DNA from: Methanobacterium sp.
Lineage (GTDB): Archaea; Methanobacteriota; Methanobacteria; Methanobacteriales; Methanobacteriaceae
DNA length: 64,000 nt
Direction: 5' to 3'
Assembly: GCF_016217785.1 (NCBI RefSeq)
Contig: NZ_JACRGA010000009.1
Location: 1-64,000, forward strand
Shown piece after piece: positions 35,303 to 44,700 of the stretch (position 1 is the stretch's first letter; the number at the start of each line of letters is the position of its first letter). The translations under genes were made by a program, and so were the position numbers. The notes beneath the pieces are model-generated. The model did no database searches. It worked only from the letters and a program-made list of their open reading frames with translations, and was not told the origin of the DNA.

Positions 35303-36298
35303 TCATGACCAACCAAGTAAGATTATGGCCACTGCCAGGTAAATGGCCAGGGTGGCAATGTCACTGAAGATAGTGGCCAGTGGACCGGTAGCCAGTGCGG
35401 GGTCGTAGTTAAATTTTCGTAAAATCAGGGGTGCTAAGGTGTTGATGGTTACCGAAGCAATTATGCTAAAAAACAGTGCCAGGAAAATTATAACCCCCAA
35501 TATCAGGTTTTGGCGGGTGAGATAGGCCAGTAAAGCTGCAAAAGCACCGGATGCAAGTGCCAGTACGGTGGCTACCAGTATTTCCCTGGTTAAATATTTT
35601 CGAACATCTAAATGTGTGTCCAGGGCCATACTTCGAATAATCAAGGCTTCAGTCTGGGCCCCGGCAGCATCACTCATATACACCATCACCGGTATGAAAC
35701 TAGCCAGGGCAATGAAACTGGCCAGAAGCTCCTCAAACTGGGCAATTAATGATGCGGCCAGTGTACCACCAATAACTCCAATAATGAGCCATGGCAGACG
35801 TGAACGGATCATATGGATGGCTGATGAATGTATGGATATGTATTCATCCCCAACACGGTGAAATATACCTCCAAAGTTAAAAACATCACTCTGCACTTCC
35901 AGGTTGAAAATCTGGAGTATGGTATCATAGGGCACCACACCCATGAACCTGCCTTCCTCATTTACCACGGGTATGGACTTCAAACCATGAGACAATGCCA
36001 GATAAACCAGTCTTCCCTGATCAGTGGTGACATCGGCGGTTACCAGATCACGGACCATGATCTCGGAGGCCTTAACAGTTTTATCCACGGTAACCAGGAT
36101 ATCTTTAATTGAAATAACCCCAACCAGGGTGTTAATTTTATCAGTGAGGTATATGTAATCTAGACTATTGAATTGGGATGATTTATCAACTAAGACCTCT
36201 TTAATTTTCCCAATGGTATCATCTGCACTGAAAACAGGGACCTCTGTTACCATGTTGTATCCGGCAGTTTTCTCAGGATATTCAAGTGTGGCTTCCAT
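35303..36298 (-). CDS. MgtE-like divalent cation transporter with CBS pair
   Basis: 331 residues. Two CBS domains (about 10-130; PVFSADDTIGKIKEVLVDKS and RLVYLALSHGLKSIPVVNEE) precede the SLC41/MgtE membrane domain with five helices, including ASFIPVMVYMSDAAGAQTEA and FSDIATLAIYLAVAIILLGW, where the Asp residues line the Mg2+ pore in MgtE. The N-terminal MgtE_N domain of bacterial MgtE is absent. CBS domains probably gate transport by sensing Mg2+ or nucleotides. Single gene, transcribed away from the next. Confidence 0.88.
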   Translation of the reverse strand: MEATLEYPEKTAGYNMVTEVPVFSADDTIGKIKEVLVDKSSQFNSLDYIYLTDKINTLVGVISIKDILVTVDKTVKASEIMVRDLVTADVTTDQGRLVYLALSHGLKSIPVVNEEGRFMGVVPYDTILQIFNLEVQSDVFNFGGIFHRVGDEYISIHSSAIHMIRSRLPWLIIGVIGGTLAASLIAQFEELLASFIALASFIPVMVYMSDAAGAQTEALIIRSMALDTHLDVRKYLTREILVATVLALASGAFAALLAYLTRQNLILGVIIFLALFFSIIASVTINTLAPLILRKFNYDPALATGPLATIFSDIATLAIYLAVAIILLGWS

Positions 36299-36600
36299 TT
36301 TACTGTCACTTCTCCAGGATAATTAATAATCGTAGTAAATCTATAGCACGGGCTTTGTTAAAAAAGCTACTATTAATGCACTGGTGAAAACTTCCCATGC
36401 AAATCACATCTTCCTAGATTTTCACATCACTTAAAATGTTTAATAAAACCTTTAAAATTTATTTTTTAAAAAACCACCCAAGCCCCCTATAGATCATTTT
36501 ATAGGTACCAAAAATCAATATATAAATACTGAATTTTAAGTGAATTTTAAGCCGCTTTTTTTTAGTATTAATTTAAAAATAAATTTACGGAGCTGATTTT
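36299..36600. other. divergent promoter region
   Basis: About 300 A+T-rich bases between a leftward and a rightward gene. AATTTTAAGTGAATTTTAAG (36533-36552) is a 10-base unit in tandem. Nothing else recognised. Confidence 0.4.
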
Positions 36601-36657
36601 ACGTTAAATAATATTACAGGATATATTCCTATAATTTCCACTGTTTTAGGAGTGATT

Positions 36658-37191
36658 ATGGGATTGGCCTCTAGTGAGATAAGCAACTTACGAAGGGATA
36701 GAAGGTCAAAGAGAAGGAAAATAAACTCTACTCGAACGTTAATTTCCCTTGAAAATGATAAAAATATGGAATTACTTAAGGATTTCTGGTATAAATTAAA
36801 CAAAGATGCCGAAAGTGAAGTTGTGGGGGATGAGTTGAAGATCCTCCTGGCCCATCGGCTGATTAAAATGCCTATGCCTTCATGGAATGAGATAATGTGG
36901 AGAAACCAGGCATCACTACTGGCAATAACCTTCACTGATAAAGAAATAATCTCCATATCCTCTTTTAATAACTGTCTGGAACTTCTTAAATCTATTTATT
37001 CTAAATTAATAGATCTGGATACTAAAGACAGGGAATATAACAGCACATATGCTTCCAGTGGAGTTAAATTATCTTCATTTCCACGTTCAAAACGTTTTAA
37101 AGAGGAAGCGCCTGGTTTGTGGGATGAGTTTGAGGAGATAACCCTCAACCTAATAGAAAAAGGCAATCCTCTCACCAGAACTAAAAAATGA
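36658..37191 (+). CDS. hypothetical protein, possible N-terminal membrane anchor
   Basis: 177 residues from ATG 36658, with GGAGTGAT directly before it. Mostly charged helices (SEISNLRRDRRSKRRKINST, SKLIDLDTKDREYNSTYA). Not recognised. The same frame is open upstream to a stop at 36580, and 36601-36660 would encode a hydrophobic helix (NITGYIPIISTVLGVIMG) ahead of the Arg/Lys-rich stretch, the layout of a signal anchor. CGGAGCTGAT at 36588-36597 could drive a start at a rare codon (ACG 36601). The start is therefore uncertain. Confidence 0.6.
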   Translation: MGLASSEISNLRRDRRSKRRKINSTRTLISLENDKNMELLKDFWYKLNKDAESEVVGDELKILLAHRLIKMPMPSWNEIMWRNQASLLAITFTDKEIISISSFNNCLELLKSIYSKLIDLDTKDREYNSTYASSGVKLSSFPRSKRFKEEAPGLWDEFEEITLNLIEKGNPLTRTKK

Positions 37192-37227
37192 ATAATCTTC
37201 AGTACTAAAAAATGAATGATCTTCAAA
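37180..37227. repeat. 24-bp tandem duplication over a stop codon
   Basis: 37180-37203 and 37204-37227 match at about 22 of 24 bases. The first copy contains the stop codon of the hypothetical gene; it is a slippage-type duplication. Confidence 0.6.
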
Positions 37228-37272
37228 TAATTTTTTCACATACTGCAGGATATGTTTCTAAGTTATGATAAA

Positions 37273-40089
37273 TCAATCTTCTAAAATACCATTTAAATTA
37301 TTCGTAGCATCTTCATTCAAAGGATTAATAACCAAAGCCTTCCTATAGGCAGTTATAGCTCCTTCTTTATCACCTAGTGCCTCAAGCGCCATGCCCAGTA
37401 TACACCAGGCATCATCCCAATCAGACCTGATTTTAATGAGATTATTCGAGGCATCTTTACTTTCAGGATAGCTACCAGTTTTATGCAAGGAAACTGCCAT
37501 ATAATAAAGAGCTTCAGCATCTTCTTCTTGATTCTTAAGGACTTTCTGAAAGGATTCAATAGCTTCTTCATGTTTTTCCTGTTTTGCCAGGATCATACCC
37601 TTATACTTCAATGCAGAAAGGTTACCTTCATCCATTTCCAGAACTTTCTGGAAGCATTCCAGTGATTCTTTAAGGTTTCCGTTAAGATAGAATGATTCAC
37701 CCTTCAGGGTAAGATTTTCAGGGTTTTCAAATTCTTGATAACCTTCTGCACCCACCATTGGAGGTTTAAAAGGCGAAGTGGTGGTTTCCATATGATCATA
37801 AGTTATATTAGTGGGTAGATCTACACTTTCACCATTCATCATCTTCAGAATAGATTCTAAGATGAAAATAGTTCCCTTTTTATGTAATGGTTTATTATCA
37901 TTACCACACTTAGGGGAATAAATACAGGTAGGGCATCCTTTACGGCACTGACAGCTTTTCACCATGTCCCGGGTTACTTCAACCAGTTTTTCCATTACCT
38001 CAACTGCTTTCTCTGCCAGGCCAATACCACCCTCATAGGCATCATAGATGAAAATAGTTGCCTTACCTGTCTCAGGATGGTAATTGGTGGATAAACCCCC
38101 AATATCGAAACGGTCACAGAGTACTAGTAAGGGGAACATGGAGATAAGGGCATGTTCTGCGCCGTGCAGGCTACCAGGGTAGGCATCCTTTTTGGTGAAA
38201 ATATTTTCCAATGTATCCTGGACTAATCCCGGGACAGTGAACCATAAACCACGCGTATGATACTTTAATGGGGGTAACTCCAGGTTATGAGTGGATAGGG
38301 TTTTCCCGTAAATCATTGTCTTGTATTTATAGAAATCCTGGGTAACCTTAACCTCACCAAAGGAAACACTGAAATTACCTATCCGTCTGGAGCTAATCTC
38401 CTTTTCAATGGAAACATCCACATTTTTAAGGGCCTGGGTATGGTATTCCACATCCATCTTCTTAACATTGATGGTTCTTTTGACCAGGTCGAAACTGTCC
38501 ACGGTGTAGGTTTCACCCTGGTTGATGAGTACTGCTCCTTCGTGGGCTTCACTGTAGGCATGCTGACGGTCCATGGTCTCCATTAGTCGTTTATTATGGA
38601 AAACCTTAAAGTGGTCACTGGATATCTGATCCAGGCTGATGTTCATGGCCGGACTTTTAAGCCCTATATAGGTTAACCCAATTAGGGTTTCCTTTACCAG
38701 TCCGCCCTGACGAATAGCCTCCAGAGTATCATAATCTGCTTCAAAATATTTTTCAAAATCATCCACTGTTAATGGTAATTCTTTAACCGCACACATAAGA
38801 TGTCCCTGGGTTATTTTCTTGTTCTGAAGGTCGATGACTGCATTCTCATGACTTTTGTGGAAAAGGAATTCAGGGTGCTTCATGAGGTACTGGTCAAGGG
38901 CGTTTTCAAAGGCCACCATAATGACCAGTGACTCATTTTCTGCACGTCCTGCACGTCCTGCCTGCTGCCAGGTGCTGATCATGGTTCCAGGGTAGCCGCT
39001 GATAATCACACTATCTAAACTACCAATATCCAATCCCAGCTCCAGGGCATTGGTGCAGGTCACACCCACCAGACTACCGGTTTTAAGTCCCTTCTCAATT
39101 TTACGTCTCTCTTGGGCCAGATAACCAGACCTGTAGGCGGTTATACGGTTGACCAGGTCTGGTTTTGTTTCGTTTAACTCTCTTTTAGTCCACATGGCAA
39201 TGATTTCTGCCATTTTACGGCTGACAGTGAAACATAAAGTCTGGAGATCGTTAGTGACCATGAGCTGGAACAGGTTCTTGGTCTCCTGGTGGGTGGAAAG
39301 ATCACCCCACTTGGCAAAGGGGTTATAAAGAATGAAATGTTTCTTCCCACTGGGAGAAGTATCCTGGTTAACCTCCTGGAAACTCATACCCACCAGGTTA
39401 CGGCTGAACTCATCAGGGTTGGCCAGGGTGGCTGATGAGAGAATGAACTGAGGGTAACTGCCGTAATGGTTACAGATTCGTCTTAATCTACGGATGAGGA
39501 ATGCTACATTGGATCCGAAAACACCACGGTAATGATGGGCCTCATCAATTACCACGTACTTCAGGTTCTTGTAAAAACGTGACCACTGGTGATGCCAATC
39601 CATTATAAGGTGTAACATGTAAGGGTTGGTGAGAATTAAACGTGAGTTTTCCTTAATCCAGGGACGGATATTCTTGGGAGTGTCACCATCGTAGATATTG
39701 GGTTTAAAATCCAATCCACAGGATGATTCCAGGTGTTTTAAGACATTTAACTGGTCATTAGCCAGTGCCTTGGCTGGGTAAATGTAAAGGGCAGTGGCCT
39801 CTTCCTCACGGCTTAAAGTTTCAACAATAGCCAGGTTAAATGCAAGGGTTTTACCAGAAGCAGTGGGAGTGGTTATAAGAACATTTTCACCTTCCCTGAT
39901 GAGCTCGGTGGCTTCAACCTGGTGTTGGTAGAGTTTTATACGACTGTCCTGGAGATATTTCTGCAAGGATAAAGGGAGTTCTTTCACTTCACCGTACTGT
40001 GCCTGGCGTTCATTGAGGGTTTCAATGTGTTCCACCTTCCTGCGGAAGATTCTATTTTTTTCCAGGGTTTCAAGGACGTTTTTAAGCAT
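37273..40089 (-). CDS. MrfA-type DEAD/DEAH helicase with C-terminal TPRs
   Basis: 938 residues. Superfamily 2 core: LITTPTASGKTLAFNL (about 72-87), YVVIDEAHHYRGVF (about 180), LSSATLANP, GVTCTNALELGLDIG and QQAGRAGRA. Then the DUF1998-type zinc module CQCRKGCPTCIYSPKCG (four Cys, about 705-722), as in Bacillus MrfA and yeast Hrq1, 3'-5' helicases of DNA cross-link repair. Residues 790-938 are three or four TPR units (NLSALKYKGMILAKQEKHEE and following), an addition not present in MrfA. The ATG is preceded by a weak site. Function in repair is inferred from the family. Confidence 0.88.
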   Translation of the reverse strand: MLKNVLETLEKNRIFRRKVEHIETLNERQAQYGEVKELPLSLQKYLQDSRIKLYQHQVEATELIREGENVLITTPTASGKTLAFNLAIVETLSREEEATALYIYPAKALANDQLNVLKHLESSCGLDFKPNIYDGDTPKNIRPWIKENSRLILTNPYMLHLIMDWHHQWSRFYKNLKYVVIDEAHHYRGVFGSNVAFLIRRLRRICNHYGSYPQFILSSATLANPDEFSRNLVGMSFQEVNQDTSPSGKKHFILYNPFAKWGDLSTHQETKNLFQLMVTNDLQTLCFTVSRKMAEIIAMWTKRELNETKPDLVNRITAYRSGYLAQERRKIEKGLKTGSLVGVTCTNALELGLDIGSLDSVIISGYPGTMISTWQQAGRAGRAENESLVIMVAFENALDQYLMKHPEFLFHKSHENAVIDLQNKKITQGHLMCAVKELPLTVDDFEKYFEADYDTLEAIRQGGLVKETLIGLTYIGLKSPAMNISLDQISSDHFKVFHNKRLMETMDRQHAYSEAHEGAVLINQGETYTVDSFDLVKRTINVKKMDVEYHTQALKNVDVSIEKEISSRRIGNFSVSFGEVKVTQDFYKYKTMIYGKTLSTHNLELPPLKYHTRGLWFTVPGLVQDTLENIFTKKDAYPGSLHGAEHALISMFPLLVLCDRFDIGGLSTNYHPETGKATIFIYDAYEGGIGLAEKAVEVMEKLVEVTRDMVKSCQCRKGCPTCIYSPKCGNDNKPLHKKGTIFILESILKMMNGESVDLPTNITYDHMETTTSPFKPPMVGAEGYQEFENPENLTLKGESFYLNGNLKESLECFQKVLEMDEGNLSALKYKGMILAKQEKHEEAIESFQKVLKNQEEDAEALYYMAVSLHKTGSYPESKDASNNLIKIRSDWDDAWCILGMALEALGDKEGAITAYRKALVINPLNEDATNNLNGILED

Positions 40090-40205
40090 TTAAATCAGGG
40101 TTAATAAATAGGGGTTTATACAAAACTATTTTAAAACAATTCTATTATAATTTCCCCCTTAATTAATTAAAACCTATTAATTAATTTAAAATAATAATCC
40201 TTTAA

Positions 40206-40688
40206 TTAAAATAATCTGGTCTGGTAATCGCTTCTAACCTTTTCCAGATCACCATTTCCCTTTATATGGGTTATCTGGAAGTTATGTTTGAGTAAGGATT
40301 GACTGATGAGGTGGTGGCGGTGGCAGTGGGATGGATCCTCTTCACTGCACATAATAACAATCTTATTATCCCTGGCAAGTTCCAGGAGTATCCTGAGCCC
40401 TTCCTGGTACTTATCATCCTCTTCCAGGAGGTGGTAGAGGAGTTCCCCTTCATGGTAGAACTTCGCATCATCTGGTTTTCCACCAATCTTATTCCCCAGA
40501 TAAACGTACTCTATCTGGTATTCTTTTAATCCTTCTTCCAGGGGTTTTTTACTGAAGTAGGGTGTGTATTTACTGTAGGGCCTGGTTCGAACATCCACCA
40601 CCATCTGGATATCCTGTTTCTGGATTAACTCCATGAATCTGGAGAAGGGATGGTTGCTGTGGCCGATGGTGAAAATTATAGTTGACAT
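40206..40688 (-). CDS. DUF488 family protein
   Basis: 160 residues. IIFTIGHSNHPFSRFMELI, MVVDVRTRPYSKYTPYFSKK and IVIMCSEEDPSHCHRHHLIS are diagnostic of DUF488. The conserved Cys and His residues suggest a metal- or thiol-based activity, but none is established. ATG 40688 is chosen since the GTGATT before it is the ribosome binding site rather than a start. Confidence 0.87.
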   Translation of the reverse strand: MSTIIFTIGHSNHPFSRFMELIQKQDIQMVVDVRTRPYSKYTPYFSKKPLEEGLKEYQIEYVYLGNKIGGKPDDAKFYHEGELLYHLLEEDDKYQEGLRILLELARDNKIVIMCSEEDPSHCHRHHLISQSLLKHNFQITHIKGNGDLEKVRSDYQTRLF

Positions 40689-40756
40689 AATCACTTATTT
40701 GTTTGTTTTGTTTAATTTATAGGTGTAAGTGGAAAAACAGTTTTTCAGTGGTATTT

Positions 40757-40787
40757 TTTATATTCCATGGAGTTTATATTCCATGGA
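40757..40787. repeat. 15-bp direct repeat TTTATATTCCATGGA
   Basis: Perfect copies at 40757-40771 and 40773-40787, each holding the palindrome CCATGG. Lies between two leftward genes. Confidence 0.65.
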
Positions 40788-40812
40788 TGAGTCTGATCCC
40801 TTTAAAAATTTG

Positions 40813-41127
40813 TTATTCCTTATATTCAACTTTGAAATCCTTCCATGGGTTTTTACCACTTTTCGAGGGTTGTTTGCCATTGAAAGTTATGCGGACTTCG
40901 TTACCCATGTCCACTTTTTTCATTAACTCATCCAGGACTGTGGAACCCCACACCTTCATTTCACCTTCAGAGGTTCTGAAAGTGTAAAGGTTGCTCTTGA
41001 ACTGGCCCACATTTTCTTCCAGGTCAATGTATTTCCCCTGTAATGCTTCTCCTATGGCTGCGGGTTCCCAAAAAACAGGTTTTTCAATCTCCTCTTCATC
41101 TCTTTTAACTTCTTTCCACTGGCTCAT
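40813..41127 (-). CDS. OB-fold-like protein, 104 aa
   Basis: Soluble protein not assigned to a named family. After an acidic start, the middle reads as alternating strands: GKYIDLEENVGQFKSNLYTF, EGEMKVWGSTVLDELMKKV, EVRITFNGKQPSKSGKNPW and DFKVEYKE. The order of strands and the K-S-K loop resemble small phage- or plasmid-type OB-fold proteins that bind ssDNA. It stands alone behind a weak site (AGAGGAAT). Function is unknown. Confidence 0.6.
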   Translation of the reverse strand: MSQWKEVKRDEEEIEKPVFWEPAAIGEALQGKYIDLEENVGQFKSNLYTFRTSEGEMKVWGSTVLDELMKKVDMGNEVRITFNGKQPSKSGKNPWKDFKVEYKE

Positions 41128-41548
41128 TTTTTATTCCTCTTTTATTTAGTAATATCAATAACAATTAAACTTTGTATTATATCTTAAATTTTCTTCTATT
41201 TCTCTTAATCTCTGGCATCTCCTTTATTATTTTAACCATAAGGGGATTTATACTTACTTCTTGACCATAATGAGTTGGTTAAAGGATAAGATAATCGTCA
41301 TTTTAACCTTTCTTCAAAGCCTTTTTTAGCATTTTTTTAGTTCATTTCGTTTGAATTTTTGATATTAAAACCAATGATCTTCAAATCCTGCATATTATAA
41401 ATTAATATAATAGTAATAATATAAATTTGATGGTAATTACAATCTTTACATTCTTCCCCAATTTGGGCTTAAAAAATTAATAATGGATTTATCTTAGATT
41501 TGTCTGAATAATGTGAATTTATTTTAAAAAATAAAAGAAAAATGGGAT
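41128..41548. other. A+T-rich spacer, nothing recognised
   Basis: 421 bases between two leftward genes. Several T or A runs; no reading frame with a ribosome binding site, no hairpin of note. It probably holds the promoter of the OB-fold-like gene and the end of the ABC operon. Confidence 0.4.
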
Positions 41549-42229
41549 TTAGCTTTCAATAACCCCATCTCTGATTCGCATTACCCGTGTATCCTTGGTG
41601 GTGTCCACGTCATGTGTAACCATAATCACGGTGGTGCCTTCATCGTTAACCTGGTGTAAAAGGTTGATTATGTTCTCGGTGGCCTCGGTGTCCAGGTTTC
41701 CGGTGGGTTCATCTGCCAGGATGAATTTAGGATTGTTAACCAGGGCCCGGGCAATGGCCACCCTTTGCCTTTCTCCCCCGGAAAGTTTGGATGGAAGATA
41801 GTTCATCCGGGGACCCAGACCAACAATCTCCACGCACTCTTCTGCCCTTCGAGTTCTGGAAGATTTATCCATCTTCTTATCTCCACTCAGGTTCCTCATG
41901 GGGAACCCTACATTATCACGGACAGTTAACGCTGGTAGGAGGTTAAATGTCTGGAATATATATCCAATATTTTCTGCACGCATTTTAGTAAGTTCCCCAT
42001 CCTTCATGGAGGAAATTTCCTTCTCACCAATGAAGAGATCGCCCCTGGTAGGGGTGTCCAGACCTCCGATCATGTTGAGGAGGGTTGATTTACCAGACCC
42101 AGATGGGCCCATTATGGACACAAATTCACCCTCATCAACGGTTATATTCAATCCTCTTAGAGCGTGGACCTCTGTGCTGTCCAGTTTATAAGTTTTCCAG
42201 AGTCCCTCTCCCTTAACTAAACCTTTCAT
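41549..42229 (-). CDS. ABC transporter ATP-binding protein, MacB/LolD type
   Basis: 226 residues. Walker A SIMGPSGSGKSTLLNMIGG (about 41), Q-loop FQTFNLLPALTVRDN, signature LSGGERQRVAIARAL (about 143-157), Walker B FILADEPTGNLDT and H-loop VTHDVDT. The LPALTV and GNLDTE phrases mark the MacB/LolD/FtsE group, which powers extrusion of lipids, peptides or macrolides without substrate passing through the membrane. ATG 42229 behind GGTGTG is preferred to the GTG at 42238. Second gene of a two-gene operon with the permease. Confidence 0.94.
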   Translation of the reverse strand: MKGLVKGEGLWKTYKLDSTEVHALRGLNITVDEGEFVSIMGPSGSGKSTLLNMIGGLDTPTRGDLFIGEKEISSMKDGELTKMRAENIGYIFQTFNLLPALTVRDNVGFPMRNLSGDKKMDKSSRTRRAEECVEIVGLGPRMNYLPSKLSGGERQRVAIARALVNNPKFILADEPTGNLDTEATENIINLLHQVNDEGTTVIMVTHDVDTTKDTRVMRIRDGVIES

Positions 42230-42271
42230 ATTAAACACACCTTCTAATTTGATATTTTTTCATGATAATCT

Positions 42272-43411
42272 TTATTCATATCTTAAAGCATCTATGGGGC
42301 TGATACGGGTGGCCATATAGGCTGGTAGGAGTCCACTGAATGTTCCAATGACAAAGACAATCACCAGCACCTGGAAGACTATTGGCATGGGTATGTTGAA
42401 ACTCAGGAAGTTTACATCAGCTTCACCCATTAAAAGTCCCAGCATGTTATAGGTGGGTGACATGAGTATGATTCCAATAATACCACCTATCAAACTCAGG
42501 ATGAGTGATTCATAGATTATCAATGCCAAAATTGATCTTTTCCTGGTTCCAATGGCCCGCATAGTACCTATTTCCTTGGTTTTTTCCTTAACTGACATCA
42601 TCATAACGATCATGATGATGATCACTGAAACCACGAAGATGAATGCACTGATCATGTTCATGAATATCCTGATCTGACTTAAGTTATCATCCAGTGTTTT
42701 CTGGGTGTCCTTTTCAGAGTAAATGCTGTAACTGGGATATGCATCCTGCAGGCTGGTCTCAGCAGTGTCTATGGATCCGCTGGGTACGATTATAACGGTG
42801 GATATGAGACTGGGCATTTCCATGACAGATTGTGCATGGGATAGGGACATGACCATGGAGCTATCAATGGTCAGAGGCCATCCTGTGCCCACCTGCTTCA
42901 TAATACCAATCACCTGATACTGGTTGCCCTGAACAGTTATGGTGCTGCCCACACTTGCATTGTAAGTTTTTGCAGTCTCAGATCCCAGAATAACTGCATT
43001 GTCACTTTCCCCCACCAGAGAACTTTTACCAGTTACCGTGGTATTTTCAATGAAAGCCTGCTCCTTACCTGGTGCCAGACCCACGATCATGGTGTAGCGG
43101 GTATCATTACTACCCTGTATAGGTGCAAAGAGTGCTTTGGTGCTCTTATCCGGGTTAACTTCGCTGCGGGTTAAGACTTCATTTCCCAGACTTTCAGGGA
43201 GTATACTGGCATAGGGTGGGAAGCTGGTTCCATTTTTTTCAAAGTAAAGTTTTCCATTGACTGTTCCCAGGTCTCCTTTAAGACCGGATTCCATTTCGTA
43301 TAATACCAGGTTAACAGTGCCGATGAGTAAAACGCATACCATGACTCCTATGATGCACATGGCAGCGCGGCCTTTTTTGGCCTTAAAATCTTTAAAAGCG
43401 ATATCTAACAT
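42272..43411 (-). CDS. ABC transporter permease, MacB/FtsX type
   Basis: 379 residues. Membrane helix 1 (about 15-38), a large extracytoplasmic MacB-type domain (about 40-250, with NASVGSTITVQGNQYQVIGI), then three helices (about 250-375), the FtsX domain with TKEIGTMRAIGTRKRSILAL and LLPAYMATRISPIDALRYE, the family end. Substrate unknown. The ATPase gene starts 43 bases downstream on the same strand. Confidence 0.93.
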   Translation of the reverse strand: MLDIAFKDFKAKKGRAAMCIIGVMVCVLLIGTVNLVLYEMESGLKGDLGTVNGKLYFEKNGTSFPPYASILPESLGNEVLTRSEVNPDKSTKALFAPIQGSNDTRYTMIVGLAPGKEQAFIENTTVTGKSSLVGESDNAVILGSETAKTYNASVGSTITVQGNQYQVIGIMKQVGTGWPLTIDSSMVMSLSHAQSVMEMPSLISTVIIVPSGSIDTAETSLQDAYPSYSIYSEKDTQKTLDDNLSQIRIFMNMISAFIFVVSVIIIMIVMMMSVKEKTKEIGTMRAIGTRKRSILALIIYESLILSLIGGIIGIILMSPTYNMLGLLMGEADVNFLSFNIPMPIVFQVLVIVFVIGTFSGLLPAYMATRISPIDALRYE

Positions 43412-43668
43412 TATAATTCACCTTTCTTTAACTAGTTATAATCATTTTAATGGTTTTAGATTAAATTATTAGAAGAGATAGTTTGATTGTTCTAAATATA
43501 AATTTTACTATTTTTTTATGACTATTAATCATGTTAGATTAGCATAAAATGCTAATGGGGTTTTATACTTACCAGTTGGCGGTATATAATTCATTATTCC
43601 ATTATTTAATTCATTTATTCCGTTATATCTAATTTATTTAATTTTACGTAGTATCTTAATCTAGGGTA

Positions 43669-43707
43669 TCCGTAAAAATATTATTTACGTGTTGTCCGTA
43701 AAAATAT
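43669..43707. repeat. direct repeat TCCGTAAAAATAT
   Basis: Copies at 43669-43681 and 43695-43707 (26-base period), overlapping the end of the PLD gene. Possibly regulatory, possibly chance in A+T-rich DNA. Confidence 0.5.
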
Positions 43708-44231
43708 CAATGAATATCCTTCTTAATTGGTTCAAAATCATTGTAGTCCTTCAGGTCATCCATAGTTAAAGGAGTGGCCTTCTCCCAGTAACTATCCATT
43801 TCTGAAATGATATCTGTTATAAGGGATGTTTTCCCGGTTACAGTAACTTCCAATGATTCATGGAGACTGTACCAGTACCAGTTGGTGCTGCCCAGGTAAA
43901 ATATATCCTTATCTAGTAGGATGATCTTAGAGTGGAGGTTCTTGAGGGTTCTGGCCTGGAATTTTTTTATGTTTTTTCTTGCTAAGTTCAACGCTGATAG
44001 TGTTTTTGAATCAATAACATCGTCGTCCTCTATACGGACAATGAAAGAAACCCCTATATTTTGGTCAGCCATTGAATCAATGATTTTGCCTACAAAATAA
44101 GCATCAAGCCAGGGGCCAACTATCAGAATACTATCAGTTGCTTGGGAGATACTCGTCTGGAGGTGGGGGAGTATCTGACCCCTGCCCAGGAGTTTCAACT
44201 TTGAATTTAGAGACAACTTTTCTAGGTTCAT
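43707..44231 (-). CDS. single-HKD phospholipase D-like protein
   Basis: 174 residues. One PLD catalytic motif: LHSKIILLDKDIFYLGSTNW (HxK-x4-D-x6-GS-N, about 113-134), preceded by a Rossmann-like strand ILIVGPWLDAYF. One-motif members act as dimers and are often nucleases (Nuc type) or repair/defence factors. No signal peptide, so cytoplasmic. ATG 44231 is chosen because TGGAG lies eight bases before it; the longer frame begins at an unsupported codon. Confidence 0.82.
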   Translation of the reverse strand: MNLEKLSLNSKLKLLGRGQILPHLQTSISQATDSILIVGPWLDAYFVGKIIDSMADQNIGVSFIVRIEDDDVIDSKTLSALNLARKNIKKFQARTLKNLHSKIILLDKDIFYLGSTNWYWYSLHESLEVTVTGKTSLITDIISEMDSYWEKATPLTMDDLKDYNDFEPIKKDIH

Positions 44232-44252
44232 TTGCTTTACTCCAGGATACAA

Positions 44253-44638
44253 TAAAAAATATATTAGGGCACAATAAATTATTAAATATTAAAAATATTC
44301 CTATTAATGATAATGTATTGTCAGTACAATATAAAATATGTTTATTGTAAAAAGCATTAATATGCAGATTTAGGCGGGATATGGTTACAGATTTAAGGGG
44401 GATGTAGAGATCTTAATAACATTTATAAAGGATGATCAACTTAATTTATAGTGTACTAATAATTTGTTATGAAGGTGTAATTTTAATTGAGATTTACAGG
44501 TAAATTTATTTCTAAAAATATCAAAACGCAACCAAATCTTTTAAATTCTTTTAACAGGTTTTTTTTAACTGTGAAAATGCTATTACTAAGTGGATATAAG
44601 GGATTATCTGCTCATTATTTAAATCCCTCTCCTGGGTC
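44253..44638. other. spacer before the MFS gene, nothing recognised
   Basis: 386 bases. A TTTATAAAGG at 44421-44430 could be a TATA box. No gene or clear dyad. Confidence 0.35.
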
Positions 44639-44700
44639 ATGGTAAAATCACAGGTTACGACAAGAAATGGCAGATCCTGCTAGCACTAGCTCTGGGAACC

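Noticed and set aside
37273..40089. MrfA-type helicase as DrmA of the DISARM-like locus
   Set aside because: It is 20 kb away, on its own, and carries its own DUF1998 module and TPRs; a housekeeping repair role fits better.
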